Origin: an uncultured Clostridia bacterium
Lineage (GTDB): Bacteria; Bacillota; Clostridia; Lachnospirales; Anaerotignaceae
Assembly (NCBI GenBank): GCA_910587735.1
Contig: CAJUNT010000004.1
Span: 105,155 to 169,154 of the forward strand
Direction: 5' to 3'
Length of the DNA: 64,000 nt
Shown here piece after piece: positions 1 through 7,702 of the stretch; position 1 is the first letter of the stretch, and every line of letters starts with the position of its first letter. The position numbers were made by a program, and so were the translations under genes. The notes under the pieces were generated by a model. It was not told the DNA's origin. It saw only the letters and a list, made by a program, of their open reading frames with translations, and did not search any database.

Positions 1-262
1 GACCTACAAAATCAGCAATGGTATCTCCCTCTTGTTTTGCCCCCAATAATTTTGTAGATAATCCCACTTTTTGAAATATAACGCTAACAGTACCTTTTTC
101 TCTGTTATAATCTGCAATGGTTAGAGGTACTCTTTCACTGTATTCATCTACTCTAAATATAATAAACTGTCCTGCTTTTGCCTTTTTTGCAATAAAGGGT
201 GCTTCTATTTCAAGCATTGTTACAGCATCGTTCAACTCTTTTTTTGAAACAATTTTAAACAT
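1..262 (-). CDS. Ferredoxin-NADP reductase subunit alpha-like FAD/NAD-binding protein (partial, N-terminus)
   Basis: Only the first 87 codons are inside the window; the gene runs off the left edge. Reading the minus strand from the ATG at 262-260 gives a product starting MFKIVSKKELNDAVTMLEIE and continuing through AKAGQFIIFRVDE and ERVPLTIADYNREKG. This is the FAD-binding beta-barrel start of the sulfide dehydrogenase / NfnA / dihydroorotate-dehydrogenase electron-transfer-subunit family; the RxPLT motif binds FAD. A ribosome binding site AAAAGGAGAT lies just upstream. In anaerobes such a protein usually pairs with an NfnB/GltD-like subunit, which would lie outside the window. The family call is good; the exact electron acceptor is not decidable from this fragment. 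Confidence 0.8.
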   Translation of the reverse strand, partial: MFKIVSKKELNDAVTMLEIEAPFIAKKAKAGQFIIFRVDEYSERVPLTIADYNREKGTVSVIFQKVGLSTKLLGAKQEGDTIADFVG

Positions 263-331
263 AAATACCCATCTCCTTTTTTTATTAAAACATTGATTAT
301 ATGTGTTGTTTTTTGAAAGAAATTTGTTACA

Positions 332-359
332 ATTATACCATAAACATGATATTTATCAA
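332..359 (-). promoter_or_regulatory. Probable sigma-A promoter of the nfnA-like gene
   Basis: On the minus strand, TTGATA (359-354), a 16-base spacer and TATAAT (337-332), the latter preceded by TGG as in an extended -10. It lies about 70 bases upstream of the start codon. Confidence 0.55.
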
Positions 360-497
360 CTGTCAAATCATATGAAAGAAATGACAATGTAATAAAGTTG
401 TTTGACAATCATGCAAATTTGTAAAAAAATGAAATAGAAACAAAGTATAAAAATTAGTGTATATTGCTATAAATAAAGTTTTAGGAGGAATTATCAT

Positions 498-1286
498 TTG
501 AATTATACATTAGAAGATTTCAAAAATATTATAAAGCGTTTGCGCAGTGAAAATGGTTGTCCTTGGGACAAAGTACAGACACATAAAACATTGAAAGAAG
601 CTATGATTGAGGAGGCTTATGAAGTTGTAGAGGCAATCAATAAAAATAATATAGAAAATTTAAAAGAAGAATTGGGAGATGTGCTTTTACAAGTAGTTTT
701 TCATTCTCAAATAGAACAGGAAAAAGGGAATTTTGAATTATCAGATGTTATAAATGGCATCAGCCAAAAAATGATATACAGACACCCTCACATATTTGGA
801 GAGCAAAAAGCAGATACAGCAGATAAAGTTTTACAAAACTGGGAGGAATTAAAGAAAAAAGAAAAAAATTATAAAACACAAACAGAAGTTATGAAAAATA
901 TACCAGACGCATTACCAGCATTAACAAAGGCAAAAAAAGTGCAAAAAAAAGCAAGAGATGTTGGTTTTGACTTTACAGATGTGAAGCAAGCACTTCAAAA
1001 AGTACATGAAGAATTGTATGAGTTGGAGGAAACATTAGAACAATCTCAGCAAAAACAAGAGGAGGAATTAGGTGATTTATTGTTTGCAGTAGTAAATGTT
1101 TCGAGATTTTTACAATTAAATCCAGAGTTTGCCTTGACAAAAGCTATTAAAAAGTTTATAAATAGATTTGAGTGTGTCGAGCAAATCGCTCTGATGGACA
1201 AAAGAAGTCTTTCTGACATGACTCTGGAGGAGTTGGAACTGTTCTGGGTGCAGGCAAAGCACAGCGAAAGTCCAACAGAAGAATAA
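498..1286 (+). CDS. mazG: MazG, nucleoside triphosphate pyrophosphohydrolase
   Basis: Hydrolyses non-canonical or excess NTPs to NMP and pyrophosphate, a house-cleaning role in the cytoplasm. The 262-residue protein has two tandem MazG domains. The first carries EEAYEVVEAI and EELGDVLLQVVFHSQ (residues about 37-75); the second carries EELGDLLFAVVNVSRF near residues 190-205. These acidic helices bind Mg2+. I chose the TTG at 498, ten bases after AGGAGG (483-488); no better ATG exists. It is followed 23 bases later by hup and begins the cluster mazG-hup-rqcP-yabP-yabQ-divIC that is conserved in Clostridia. Length and both domains match the full-size form. Confidence 0.95.
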   Translation: MNYTLEDFKNIIKRLRSENGCPWDKVQTHKTLKEAMIEEAYEVVEAINKNNIENLKEELGDVLLQVVFHSQIEQEKGNFELSDVINGISQKMIYRHPHIFGEQKADTADKVLQNWEELKKKEKNYKTQTEVMKNIPDALPALTKAKKVQKKARDVGFDFTDVKQALQKVHEELYELEETLEQSQQKQEEELGDLLFAVVNVSRFLQLNPEFALTKAIKKFINRFECVEQIALMDKRSLSDMTLEELELFWVQAKHSESPTEE

Positions 1287-1309
1287 CTTTTTTACAAGGA
1301 GGACAAAAT

Positions 1310-1585
1310 ATGAATAAATCCGATTTAGTTGCAGCAATGGCTGAAAAAGCAGAAATGAGTAAAAAAGATGCTGAAAAGGCATTAAAAGCATTTGAGGAAG
1401 TTGTTACAAACGAATTAGCAAGCAATGGTAAAGTACAATTAGTTGGTTTTGGTACATTTGATGTAGCAGAAAGAGCAGCAAGAGAAGGAAGAAACCCTCA
1501 AACAGGTGAAGCAATGCCTATTCCAGCATCAAAAGCACCAAGATTTAAAGCAGGTAAAGCACTAAAAGATGCAATTAACAAATAA
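1310..1585 (+). CDS. hup: HU family DNA-binding protein
   Basis: Small histone-like dimer that bends and compacts DNA in the nucleoid. The 91-residue product starts MNKSDLVAAMAEKAEMSKKD and has the beta-arm signature GFGTFDVAERAAREGRNPQT followed by IPASKAPRFKAGKALKDAIN. This is a complete, typical HU. RBS AAGGAGG is 8 bases upstream of the ATG. It follows mazG by 23 bases and ends at a strong terminator (1605-1642), so it is probably co-transcribed with mazG. Confidence 0.97.
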   Translation: MNKSDLVAAMAEKAEMSKKDAEKALKAFEEVVTNELASNGKVQLVGFGTFDVAERAAREGRNPQTGEAMPIPASKAPRFKAGKALKDAINK

Positions 1586-1604
1586 TAAAAACATAGTACA
1601 TTTT

Positions 1605-1642
1605 AAAATCTACACAAATCTAAGATATGTGTAGATTTTTTT
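1605..1642 (+). terminator. Intrinsic terminator after hup
   Basis: Perfect 12-bp stem (AAAATCTACACA, 1605-1616, with its complement at 1628-1639), an 11-base loop, and a run of T ending at 1642. Confidence 0.85.
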
Positions 1643-1679
1643 ATCAGTATTATGCGATGAGAACAAAGAGGTGAAATAT

Positions 1680-1919
1680 ATGCGTGTAGATAAATTTTTA
1701 AAAATATCTCGTATCATCAAAAGAAGAACAATAGCAAATGAAGCGTGTGACGCAGGACGTGTCAGTATAAACGGCAAAGTAGTAAAAGCAGGTGCTGATG
1801 TAAAAGTGGGTGATGTAATAGAAATTAAATTTGGCAATCATATAACCAAAATAGAAGTATTGAATATAAATGAATCTGCTAAAAAAGAAGATGCTGCTGC
1901 TATGTATAAAAGTTTATAA
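1680..1919 (+). CDS. rqcP: RqcP, S4-domain ribosome quality control protein
   Basis: A 79-residue single S4 RNA-binding domain: MRVDKFLKISRIIKRRTIAN, then AGRVSINGKVVKAGADVKVGD. In Bacillus the homologue (YabO/RqcP) works with RqcH in adding C-terminal alanine tails to peptides on stalled 50S subunits; the HslR family is related. The start at ATG 1680 follows AGAGGTG (1667-1673) with good spacing; an in-frame GTG at 1671 lies inside that ribosome binding site and is unlikely. Position directly before yabP is the conserved Firmicute arrangement. Confidence 0.9.
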   Translation: MRVDKFLKISRIIKRRTIANEACDAGRVSINGKVVKAGADVKVGDVIEIKFGNHITKIEVLNINESAKKEDAAAMYKSL

Positions 1920-1934
1920 TATTGTTCTGAAAAT

Positions 1935-1996
1935 AAAATGCTGTCCATATATTATAATAAACAAAAAAATTTGTTTTTGGACAGTATTTTTATTTT
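1935..1996 (+). terminator. Hairpin with T-rich tail between rqcP and yabP
   Basis: AAAATGCTGTCC (1935-1946) pairs with GGACAGTATTTT (1979-1990) with one G-U; a smaller AAACAAA/TTTGTTT hairpin sits inside. T-rich sequence follows. It would separate rqcP from the sporulation genes, acting as a terminator or attenuator. Confidence 0.6.
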
Positions 1997-2011
1997 TGGG
2001 AGGGAATGAAT

Positions 2012-2296
2012 TTGGCAGAAGAAAGAAAAAAAGATACACGCCATAGAATGATATTGGAAGATAGGGAAAGAATGAGTATAACAGGTGTAATAGATGTTCT
2101 TTCTTTTGACGAAGAAAGCATTATTGCAGAAACAGAAAAAGGAATGTTAATACTACGGGGAAACAATATGCATGTAGGAAAATTAAATTTAGATGAAGGT
2201 GAAGTTTCTGTTGATGGCTTAATAGATACCATAGAATATAGCGAAGGTGGCATTTCGAAGGGAAAGAATAGTTTCTTAAATCGTATATTTAAATAA
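2012..2296 (+). CDS. yabP: Sporulation protein YabP
   Basis: A 94-residue protein of the YabP family, needed for spore formation in Bacillus (with YabQ). Visible features: RHRMILEDRERMSITGVIDV at the N-terminus, then FDEESIIAETEKGMLILRG and HVGKLNLDEGEVSVDGLIDT, the usual small beta-rich fold. Start choice: GGGAGGG (1998-2004) is only one base from the ATG at 2006 but seven bases from the in-frame TTG at 2012, which I prefer. yabQ follows after 16 bases. Expression is probably sporulation-specific by analogy; no promoter of that class was identified. Confidence 0.88.
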   Translation: MAEERKKDTRHRMILEDRERMSITGVIDVLSFDEESIIAETEKGMLILRGNNMHVGKLNLDEGEVSVDGLIDTIEYSEGGISKGKNSFLNRIFK

Positions 2297-2312
2297 ATAA
2301 GGGGGGAATGTT

Positions 2313-2813
2313 ATGATTCTTTCTCTCAATGCACAAGCAATGCTTTTTTTATCTGTAACATTGGCAGGTGCTTTTATTGGCTCTATATATGATATTTTGC
2401 GCATTTTTCGCAAAATGATACCTCATACTATGCTTTTTATACAACTAGAAGATGCTTTCTATTGGATAGGAACAGCTTTTTTTCTTTTTTTTATATTATT
2501 GCAACAAAATCATGGAGAAATACGTTTTTTTGTAATTATGGGTGCTTTTTTGGGTATGTTATTATATTTTTTGACATTAAGTCCTATTATAAACAAAATT
2601 TCTGACAAAATTGTTGCATTAATTCATAAAATAGTATTTACATTTTTTACAATAGTGTTAACACCTTTTCGTCTAATTTATATTTTATTGCGTAAACCTG
2701 TCAAAAAAACAAATACTTTTTTTCACAAAAAAATGAAAAAAGTATTGCAATTTTGTAAAAGATATGTAAAAATAAAAAAAAGAAATGTAAAAATTTTATT
2801 TCATAAGAAATAA
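2313..2813 (+). CDS. yabQ: Spore cortex biosynthesis protein YabQ
   Basis: 166-residue membrane protein. It has about four hydrophobic segments (residues about 5-25, 45-65, 72-92 and 100-120) and a strongly basic C-terminal tail rich in lysine. The N-terminal pattern AQAMLFLSVTLAGAFIGSIY with YDILRIFRKM is characteristic of YabQ, which localises to the outer forespore membrane and is required for cortex formation. It sits between yabP and divIC as in other spore formers. RBS AAGGGGGGAA precedes the ATG. Confidence 0.88.
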   Translation: MILSLNAQAMLFLSVTLAGAFIGSIYDILRIFRKMIPHTMLFIQLEDAFYWIGTAFFLFFILLQQNHGEIRFFVIMGAFLGMLLYFLTLSPIINKISDKIVALIHKIVFTFFTIVLTPFRLIYILLRKPVKKTNTFFHKKMKKVLQFCKRYVKIKKRNVKILFHKK

Positions 2814-2858
2814 AATCAGTAAAAGGTAGTTGTCTTTGTAAAAAAAGGAGAGTCAATT

Positions 2859-3167
2859 ATGAAAAAAGCTGTAAAACCAACAAAAAAAAGACGACCTTTT
2901 GATAAAACAGTTGTATTATTTTTTATGATATTGTTTTTTATTGCTGTTTCGATAGGCATTGGAAGCCAGTTAAATTTATATGGTCAATACAAAAAAGAGG
3001 CAGAAGCCGTTTTGATACAAATACAAGAAGAACAAGAAAAAAATGCAGAGTATATTAGAGAAAAAGAATATTATAATAGTGATGCATATATTGAAAAAGT
3101 AGCAAGACAACAACTTGGGCTTGTTATGCCAAATGAAGTACTTTATGTGAACAATGCAAAAAATTAA
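2859..3167 (+). CDS. divIC: DivIC/FtsB-like septum formation initiator
   Basis: 102-residue bitopic membrane protein: a basic cytoplasmic N-terminus (MKKAVKPTKKRRPFDK), one membrane segment (about residues 18-38), then an extracellular coiled coil (KKEAEAVLIQIQEEQEKNAE) ending in YIEKVARQQLGLVMPNEVLY, the family's C-terminal signature. It takes part in the divisome with FtsL and DivIB. RBS AAAGGAGAG is well placed. It closes the yab cluster; three tRNA genes follow on the same strand. Confidence 0.88.
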   Translation: MKKAVKPTKKRRPFDKTVVLFFMILFFIAVSIGIGSQLNLYGQYKKEAEAVLIQIQEEQEKNAEYIREKEYYNSDAYIEKVARQQLGLVMPNEVLYVNNAKN

Positions 3168-3243
3168 AAAAATGTCAAAAAAAGTATTGACAAATGATAA
3201 ATTGCCTTTTATAATAGTTCAAGTAGTAAACAAGCTATGATTT

Positions 3244-3317
3244 GGCGGAGTAGCTCAGTTGGCTAGAGCACGCGGTTCATACCCGCGGTGTCAGGGGTTC
3301 AAATCCCTTCTCCGCTA
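3244..3317 (+). tRNA. tRNA-Met (CAT)
   Basis: A 74-base cloverleaf: acceptor GGCGGAG/CTCCGCT (last pair G-U), D arm AGCTCAGTTGG, anticodon stem CGCGG/CCGCG with loop TTCATAC, and T-arm GGTTCAAATCC; CCA is not encoded. The anticodon stem lacks the three G-C pairs of initiator tRNA, so this is elongator Met; a lysidine-modified tRNA-Ile2 cannot be fully excluded. Confidence 0.92.
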
Positions 3318-3331
3318 TTTATAATATATGA

Positions 3332-3403
3332 GGCCCGTTGGTCAAGCGGTCAAGACGCGGCCCTCTCACGGCTGAAACAAGGGTTCGATTCCCTTACGGG
3401 TCA
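3332..3403 (+). tRNA. tRNA-Glu (CTC)
   Basis: 72-base cloverleaf: acceptor GGCCCGT/ACGGGTC, anticodon stem CGGCC/GGCTG (one G-U) with loop CTCTCAC giving anticodon CTC, T-arm GGGTTCGATTCCC and discriminator A. Confidence 0.93.
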
Positions 3404-3431
3404 GCAAAAAGTATATATTGTATGTTTTTAA

Positions 3432-3504
3432 GGGAGTTTAGCTCAGCTGGGAGAGCATCTGCCTTACAAGCAGAGGGTCACAGGTTCGAGCCCTGTAACT
3501 CCCA
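3432..3504 (+). tRNA. tRNA-Val (TAC)
   Basis: 73-base cloverleaf: acceptor GGGAGTT/AACTCCC, D arm AGCTCAGCTGGGAGAGC, anticodon loop CTTACAA with anticodon TAC, T-arm CAGGTTCGAGCCCTG and discriminator A. It is the last of three tRNAs before a terminator. Confidence 0.94.
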
Positions 3505-3505
3505 T

Positions 3506-3539
3506 AAAAAAGAATGTGTAAAATGCACATTCTTTTTTT
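3506..3539 (+). terminator. Terminator of the tRNA cluster
   Basis: GAATGTG (3512-3518) pairs with CACATTC (3526-3532), extended by A/T pairs on both sides, followed by a T run. Confidence 0.85.
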
Positions 3540-3614
3540 CATCACTGCAAATAAGTTTACTGTTTTTAGCATAATGTATATAAAGAGATAGGAGTCATAA
3601 AGGAGAATATATTT

Positions 3615-4169
3615 ATGGAATGGATTACTATTTTTTTTATTGCACTTAGTTTAGCTATGGACGCATTTGCAGTATCAATTGCAAATGGTGTATCTGTATC
3701 TCATTTTAGAAAAAAAGATGCTTTAAAACAGGGAATTTATTTTGGTGTATTTCAATTTTTAATGCCTTTGCTGGGCTGGTTTTTAGGTATTTATGTAAAA
3801 AATAGTATGGAAGTAATTGACCATTGGATTGCTTTTTTATTATTGGTATTGATAGGAGGGAATATGATAGCAGAAAGTTTTCAAGAAGAAAAACAAAAAA
3901 ATCATAATGTATTAACAAATCAAAATCTACTTTTACAGGCTGTTGCAACAAGCATTGACGCTTTTGCAGTAGGGATTAGCTTTGCTATATTAAATGTGAA
4001 TATAGTATTAGCTTCTGCTGTAATTGGTATAACAGCTTGTATTGTTTGTTACATAGGCGGTATATTAGGCAAGCATTTGGGGAAATTTTTAGAGAAGAAA
4101 GCTTCTATTGCAGGCGGAATGGTTTTAGTTGCAGTAGGTATAAAGATATTGCTAGAACATATCACATAA
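3615..4169 (+). CDS. mntP: Manganese efflux pump MntP
   Basis: 184-residue, six-helix inner-membrane transporter that exports Mn2+. The two inverted halves each show the family's aspartate motif: LAMDAFAVSIANG (residues about 14-26) and SIDAFAVGISFA (about 115-126). The C-terminus GGMVLVAVGIKILLEH is typical. RBS AAGGAG is upstream of ATG 3615. The short gap to the tRNA terminator leaves no room for a yybP-ykoY manganese riboswitch, and I see none. Confidence 0.92.
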   Translation: MEWITIFFIALSLAMDAFAVSIANGVSVSHFRKKDALKQGIYFGVFQFLMPLLGWFLGIYVKNSMEVIDHWIAFLLLVLIGGNMIAESFQEEKQKNHNVLTNQNLLLQAVATSIDAFAVGISFAILNVNIVLASAVIGITACIVCYIGGILGKHLGKFLEKKASIAGGMVLVAVGIKILLEHIT

Positions 4170-4188
4170 GCATAATAGGAGGTTGCTT

Positions 4189-4734
4189 ATGAGTCAAATA
4201 CAAAAGTGGGATGAAAGCGTTGTACTTTGGGTACGAGAATATATTTCTTGTCCTTTTTTAGATGTCATTATGAAATGGATTTCTTTTTTAGGTGATAATG
4301 GTATTGTATGGATAAGCATCACAATATTATTTTTATTTTTTGCAAAAACACAGCAGAAAAAATGGAGAACATGGGGCATGATATTAGGCAGTAGCTTGCT
4401 GATAAGTTCATTTATTACAAATATCATATTAAAGCCTTTTGTTGCCCGTTTACGCCCTTATGATGTGCTTTTGCTTGATATTATATTACCCCCTCTTTCT
4501 GATTATTCTTTTCCATCTGGTCATACAACGGCGGCTTTTACAGGCGCAGTTGTTTTGTGGCACATAAACCATATTTTTGGTGTAGGTGCTTTTTTGTTTG
4601 CAGTCATGGTTGCCTTTTCAAGAATTTATTTAGCAGTACATTATATTACAGATGTTTTAGCAGGAGCAATGATAGGTAGTTTGTGTGCATTTGCTGTCAT
4701 TGCAGTAGTACGCAGAAAACATTTATTGCCTTAA
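4189..4734 (+). CDS. PAP2-family membrane phosphatase
   Basis: 181-residue membrane phosphatase with the full acid-phosphatase triad: KPFVARLRP (KX6RP), PSGHT (with the catalytic His) and SRIYLAVHYITD (SRX5HX3D). Members dephosphorylate undecaprenyl pyrophosphate or phosphatidic acid and related lipids at the outer face of the membrane; the substrate cannot be told here. Start at ATG 4189, six bases after AGGAGG (4177-4182); an in-frame TTG at 4183 abuts the site. It follows mntP by 19 bases and is probably in the same transcript. Confidence 0.88.
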   Translation: MSQIQKWDESVVLWVREYISCPFLDVIMKWISFLGDNGIVWISITILFLFFAKTQQKKWRTWGMILGSSLLISSFITNIILKPFVARLRPYDVLLLDIILPPLSDYSFPSGHTTAAFTGAVVLWHINHIFGVGAFLFAVMVAFSRIYLAVHYITDVLAGAMIGSLCAFAVIAVVRRKHLLP

Positions 4735-4928
4735 TAAAGTGCATGATTATGACAAAATGATTGATAAATAATAGTATATATTATGATAATTTGTTGCATA
4801 TAAAATTTTTTTGTGCTAGAATGACAAAATATAGAAAATATTTCAATAAAATTTTTTACAATATTTATTATTATCAGACAGCATTTGTGTATACAGTAAA
4901 ATTTAACAAAAGATACGGAGGGAATGAA

Positions 4929-6323
4929 ATGGGTGAAACAATAATAACAAAGCAAAATGATATGGATAATCCATTAGGCATAGAACCAGTTGGAAAACTG
5001 CTAAAAAGTTTTGCATTGCCTTCTGTTGCAGCATTTTTGGTTAATAATTTGTATAATATTGTAGACCAGATATTTATAGGACAAGGTGTAGGCTATCAAG
5101 GAAATGCAGCAACAACAGTAGCTTTTCCTATTGTAACAATAGTGTTGTCACTTTCTATGCTTGTAGGTGCGGGTGGTAGTGCTTATGCTTCTATACGTTT
5201 AGGAGAAGGGAAATTTTCCATTGCAGAAAAAGTATTAGGAAATATGATGACAATATTGATTATTGTTGGTTTATTGCTTTGTGGTATTGGATTTTTGTTT
5301 TTTGAGCCTATGCTTCGATTGTTTGGTGCAAAGGATACCATTATGGAATATGCAAAAGACTATTCTAGTATTATATTGTTGGGTGTTCCTTTTATGATGG
5401 TAGGTGCTGGGCTTTCTAATATGGCACGTACAGATGGCAGTCCTAAAATGGCTATGTTAAGTATGTTAGTAGGTGCAGTTTTAAATACAGTATTAGACCC
5501 TATTTATATTTTTGTTTTTAAATGGGGTGTAAAAGGTGCTGCTATTGCAACAATTACATCACAAATATTATCAGCAATTATATTAGTTTGGTATTTCAGA
5601 CGAAAAGGAAAAATGCGTTTAAAAAAACAATATTTAAAACCAGAATGGCAATTAATTATTGCTTTTTGCTCGTTAGGTGTATCTAGCTTTATTGTACAAA
5701 TTGCTAATACACTTTTACAAGTAATATTAAATAATTCTCTTGTTTATTATGGTGACGCCTGCTCTGTGGGGGGCGATGTAGCATTAAGTGCTATGGGAAT
5801 TGTATTAAAAGTCAGTGCAATATTGATAGGTATTAACATTGGTATTGGTACAGGCGCACAACCTATTGTAGGATTTAATTATGGGGCAAAAAAACCTCAA
5901 AGAATTAAGGATACTTATTTGCTTTCTGTTAAAATTGCAAGTATATGTTCTATAATAGGCTGGATAGGGTGTGTATTTTTTCCGAAATATCTTTTAATGA
6001 TATTTGGTTCTGGTGATGCTAATTTTATGAATTTTGCTGTAAAAAGTATGCAAGTATATATGTTTGGTATATTTATTTCTGGCATACAGATTGTATCAAC
6101 AGGATATTTTCAAGCAACAGGACAAGCATTAAAGGCTTCTATACTTTCTATGCTTCGTCAAGTGATATTGTTGATACCATTAATTATAATATTCCCTTTA
6201 TTTTGGGGATTAGATGGTATTTTAGTTGCAGGACCAGTTGCAGATATTGCATCAGGTTTAATTGTATCATTTTTTATATTGAAGGAGATGAAACGACTCA
6301 ATCATTGGATGAAAGAAGTATAA
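4929..6323 (+). CDS. MATE family efflux transporter
   Basis: 464-residue transporter with about 12 hydrophobic helices in two six-helix halves. The sequences NPLGIEPVGKLLKSFALPSV, NNLYNIVDQIFIGQGVG and later GTGAQPIVGFNYGAKKPQRI are hallmarks of the MATE/DinF group, which exports drugs or cationic metabolites in exchange for Na+ or H+. ATG 4929 follows CGGAGGG (4917-4923); longer in-frame readings to 4761 run through AT-rich non-coding sequence. The next gene (AEC transporter) starts about 20 bases after the stop, suggesting co-transcription. Substrate unknown. Confidence 0.92.
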   Translation: MGETIITKQNDMDNPLGIEPVGKLLKSFALPSVAAFLVNNLYNIVDQIFIGQGVGYQGNAATTVAFPIVTIVLSLSMLVGAGGSAYASIRLGEGKFSIAEKVLGNMMTILIIVGLLLCGIGFLFFEPMLRLFGAKDTIMEYAKDYSSIILLGVPFMMVGAGLSNMARTDGSPKMAMLSMLVGAVLNTVLDPIYIFVFKWGVKGAAIATITSQILSAIILVWYFRRKGKMRLKKQYLKPEWQLIIAFCSLGVSSFIVQIANTLLQVILNNSLVYYGDACSVGGDVALSAMGIVLKVSAILIGINIGIGTGAQPIVGFNYGAKKPQRIKDTYLLSVKIASICSIIGWIGCVFFPKYLLMIFGSGDANFMNFAVKSMQVYMFGIFISGIQIVSTGYFQATGQALKASILSMLRQVILLIPLIIIFPLFWGLDGILVAGPVADIASGLIVSFFILKEMKRLNHWMKEV

Positions 6324-6343
6324 TAAAAAGGGAGATGGGTAAT

Positions 6344-7264
6344 GTGGCATTAGCGGTGGTTGGACAGCTTACAACAATGGTATTGCTAATGATAGTAGGC
6401 TTTTTGTTGAGTAAAAAGGGATATTTACAGGATACAAAAGGGCTTTCTATTGTATTAACAAAGGTAGCAGTACCAGCAAATATGATAGTATTACTGCAAA
6501 GAGAATTTTCACATGAAATATTGATAGGATTTTTAAAAACAGGCTGTGGAACACTTTTTCTTTGTATATTAGGAACAATAATATTTATGATAGTAGGAAA
6601 ATGTTTAAAAATGGATTTTCCACAATTAGGGCTTTTTGCAGGTGGTGGTGTTTATAGTAATGTTATATTTATGGGACAGCCTCTTGTTACAGCAATGTTT
6701 GGAGCAGAGGGACTCATATTTTGTGTTGCTGTAATGTTTGCAAGTAATGTATATTTATTTACAGCTTGCTCTGTATTGTTTTCCTATAAATGTGGTACTG
6801 CAAAACCTCCTGTTAAAATGGTAAAAGATGCCTTTTTTAATTTGATTTGTTTTTCTGCTATTATAGGTATTGTTTTGTTTGTCAATTCTATATCATTGCC
6901 TTCACCACTTTATAATGCTTTAAATTATGCATCTACAACAACAGTTTGTCTTTCTATGATTGTAATCGGTTCTCTTTTAGCTGCTGCTAAAGTAAAAGAA
7001 GTATTGAAAGATAAAACAGTATATATATTTAGCTTTTTTACATTAATTGTTATGCCTGTTATTACAAAATTGATAATGGGATTTGTAGTAGATGGCGTTG
7101 CATTAGGAGTTATGGTAATATTGATGGGTACACCAGCAGCAGCGGCATTGCCTTCTTTTGCTGGAGGATATGGAAATGATGAAAAAAGAGCGTCAGAATA
7201 TGTGTTTGTATCCACAGTGCTTTCTGTAATCACATTGCCTCTTACAGCAAAATTTTTATGCTAA
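6344..7264 (+). CDS. AEC family (auxin efflux carrier-type) transporter
   Basis: 306-residue membrane protein with about ten helices, belonging to the AEC family that carries organic acids or amino acids in bacteria. Visible family features: MIVGFLLSKKGYLQDTKGLS near the start, GGGVYSNVIFMGQPLV in the middle and GTPAAAALPSFAGGYGNDE near the C-terminus. I prefer GTG 6344, nine bases after GGGAG (6330-6334); ATG 6335 is in frame but touches that site. It follows the MATE gene directly and ends at a strong terminator. Confidence 0.85.
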   Translation: MALAVVGQLTTMVLLMIVGFLLSKKGYLQDTKGLSIVLTKVAVPANMIVLLQREFSHEILIGFLKTGCGTLFLCILGTIIFMIVGKCLKMDFPQLGLFAGGGVYSNVIFMGQPLVTAMFGAEGLIFCVAVMFASNVYLFTACSVLFSYKCGTAKPPVKMVKDAFFNLICFSAIIGIVLFVNSISLPSPLYNALNYASTTTVCLSMIVIGSLLAAAKVKEVLKDKTVYIFSFFTLIVMPVITKLIMGFVVDGVALGVMVILMGTPAAAALPSFAGGYGNDEKRASEYVFVSTVLSVITLPLTAKFLC

Positions 7265-7284
7265 TACATATTATGTTTTAAATC

Positions 7285-7321
7285 AATAAGCACGATTTGT
7301 AAAAATTGTGCTTATTTTGTT
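7285..7321 (+). terminator. Intrinsic terminator after the AEC gene
   Basis: 14-bp stem (7285-7298 with 7303-7316, one G-U), GTAA loop, then TTGTT. The tail is short but the stem is very strong. Confidence 0.8.
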
Positions 7322-7323
7322 AT

Positions 7324-7702
7324 AGTAATATATTTTTTGTCGTTTTCAGTACATTAATAAACTTTTTGAAATTGTATATTATATATAAATAAACTATAAT
7401 TTTTTATACATATTTACCAATTATTATAAAAAGATATATAATTTATAATGACAGAACACTGTTTATTGTTTATAATAAATTAAATACATATCATATTTTT
7501 TTTGTATCTGCAATAAATGTGTCAAATCACTATATTGATTATGACAAAGAGGAGCATTTTGATTGCATACAATATGATAGGTAAAATATAGAATGTATCT
7601 TTTGTTGTTTTTATATGATTGTTAATAAAATAGAAATGGGGAGTCTATTTTTATGGCATCAAATAGAAACACACAAAAGAGTATAAGCAAAGGAGGCTTT
7701 TT
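7324..7702 (+). other. AT-rich leader of hppA with a short upstream reading frame
   Basis: No gene of normal size is seen here. At 7653-7724 a 23-codon frame (starting MASNRNTQKS) begins after GGGGAG and ends TGA inside hppA, overlapping its start by 22 bases in another frame. It may only be chance, but the ribosome binding site and overlap would allow translational coupling. Confidence 0.35.

Noticed and set aside
3338..3574. Open frame across the tRNA genes
   Set aside because: It covers tRNA-Glu and tRNA-Val fully; the frame is a by-product of the tRNA sequences.
4761..4928. Extended N-terminus of the MATE protein
   Set aside because: The extra 56 codons are AT-rich, lack a family match, and the ribosome binding site is directly before ATG 4929.
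6203..6343. Extended N-terminus of the AEC transporter overlapping the MATE gene
   Set aside because: This stretch is the end of the MATE gene read in another frame; proper starts exist at 6335 or 6344.
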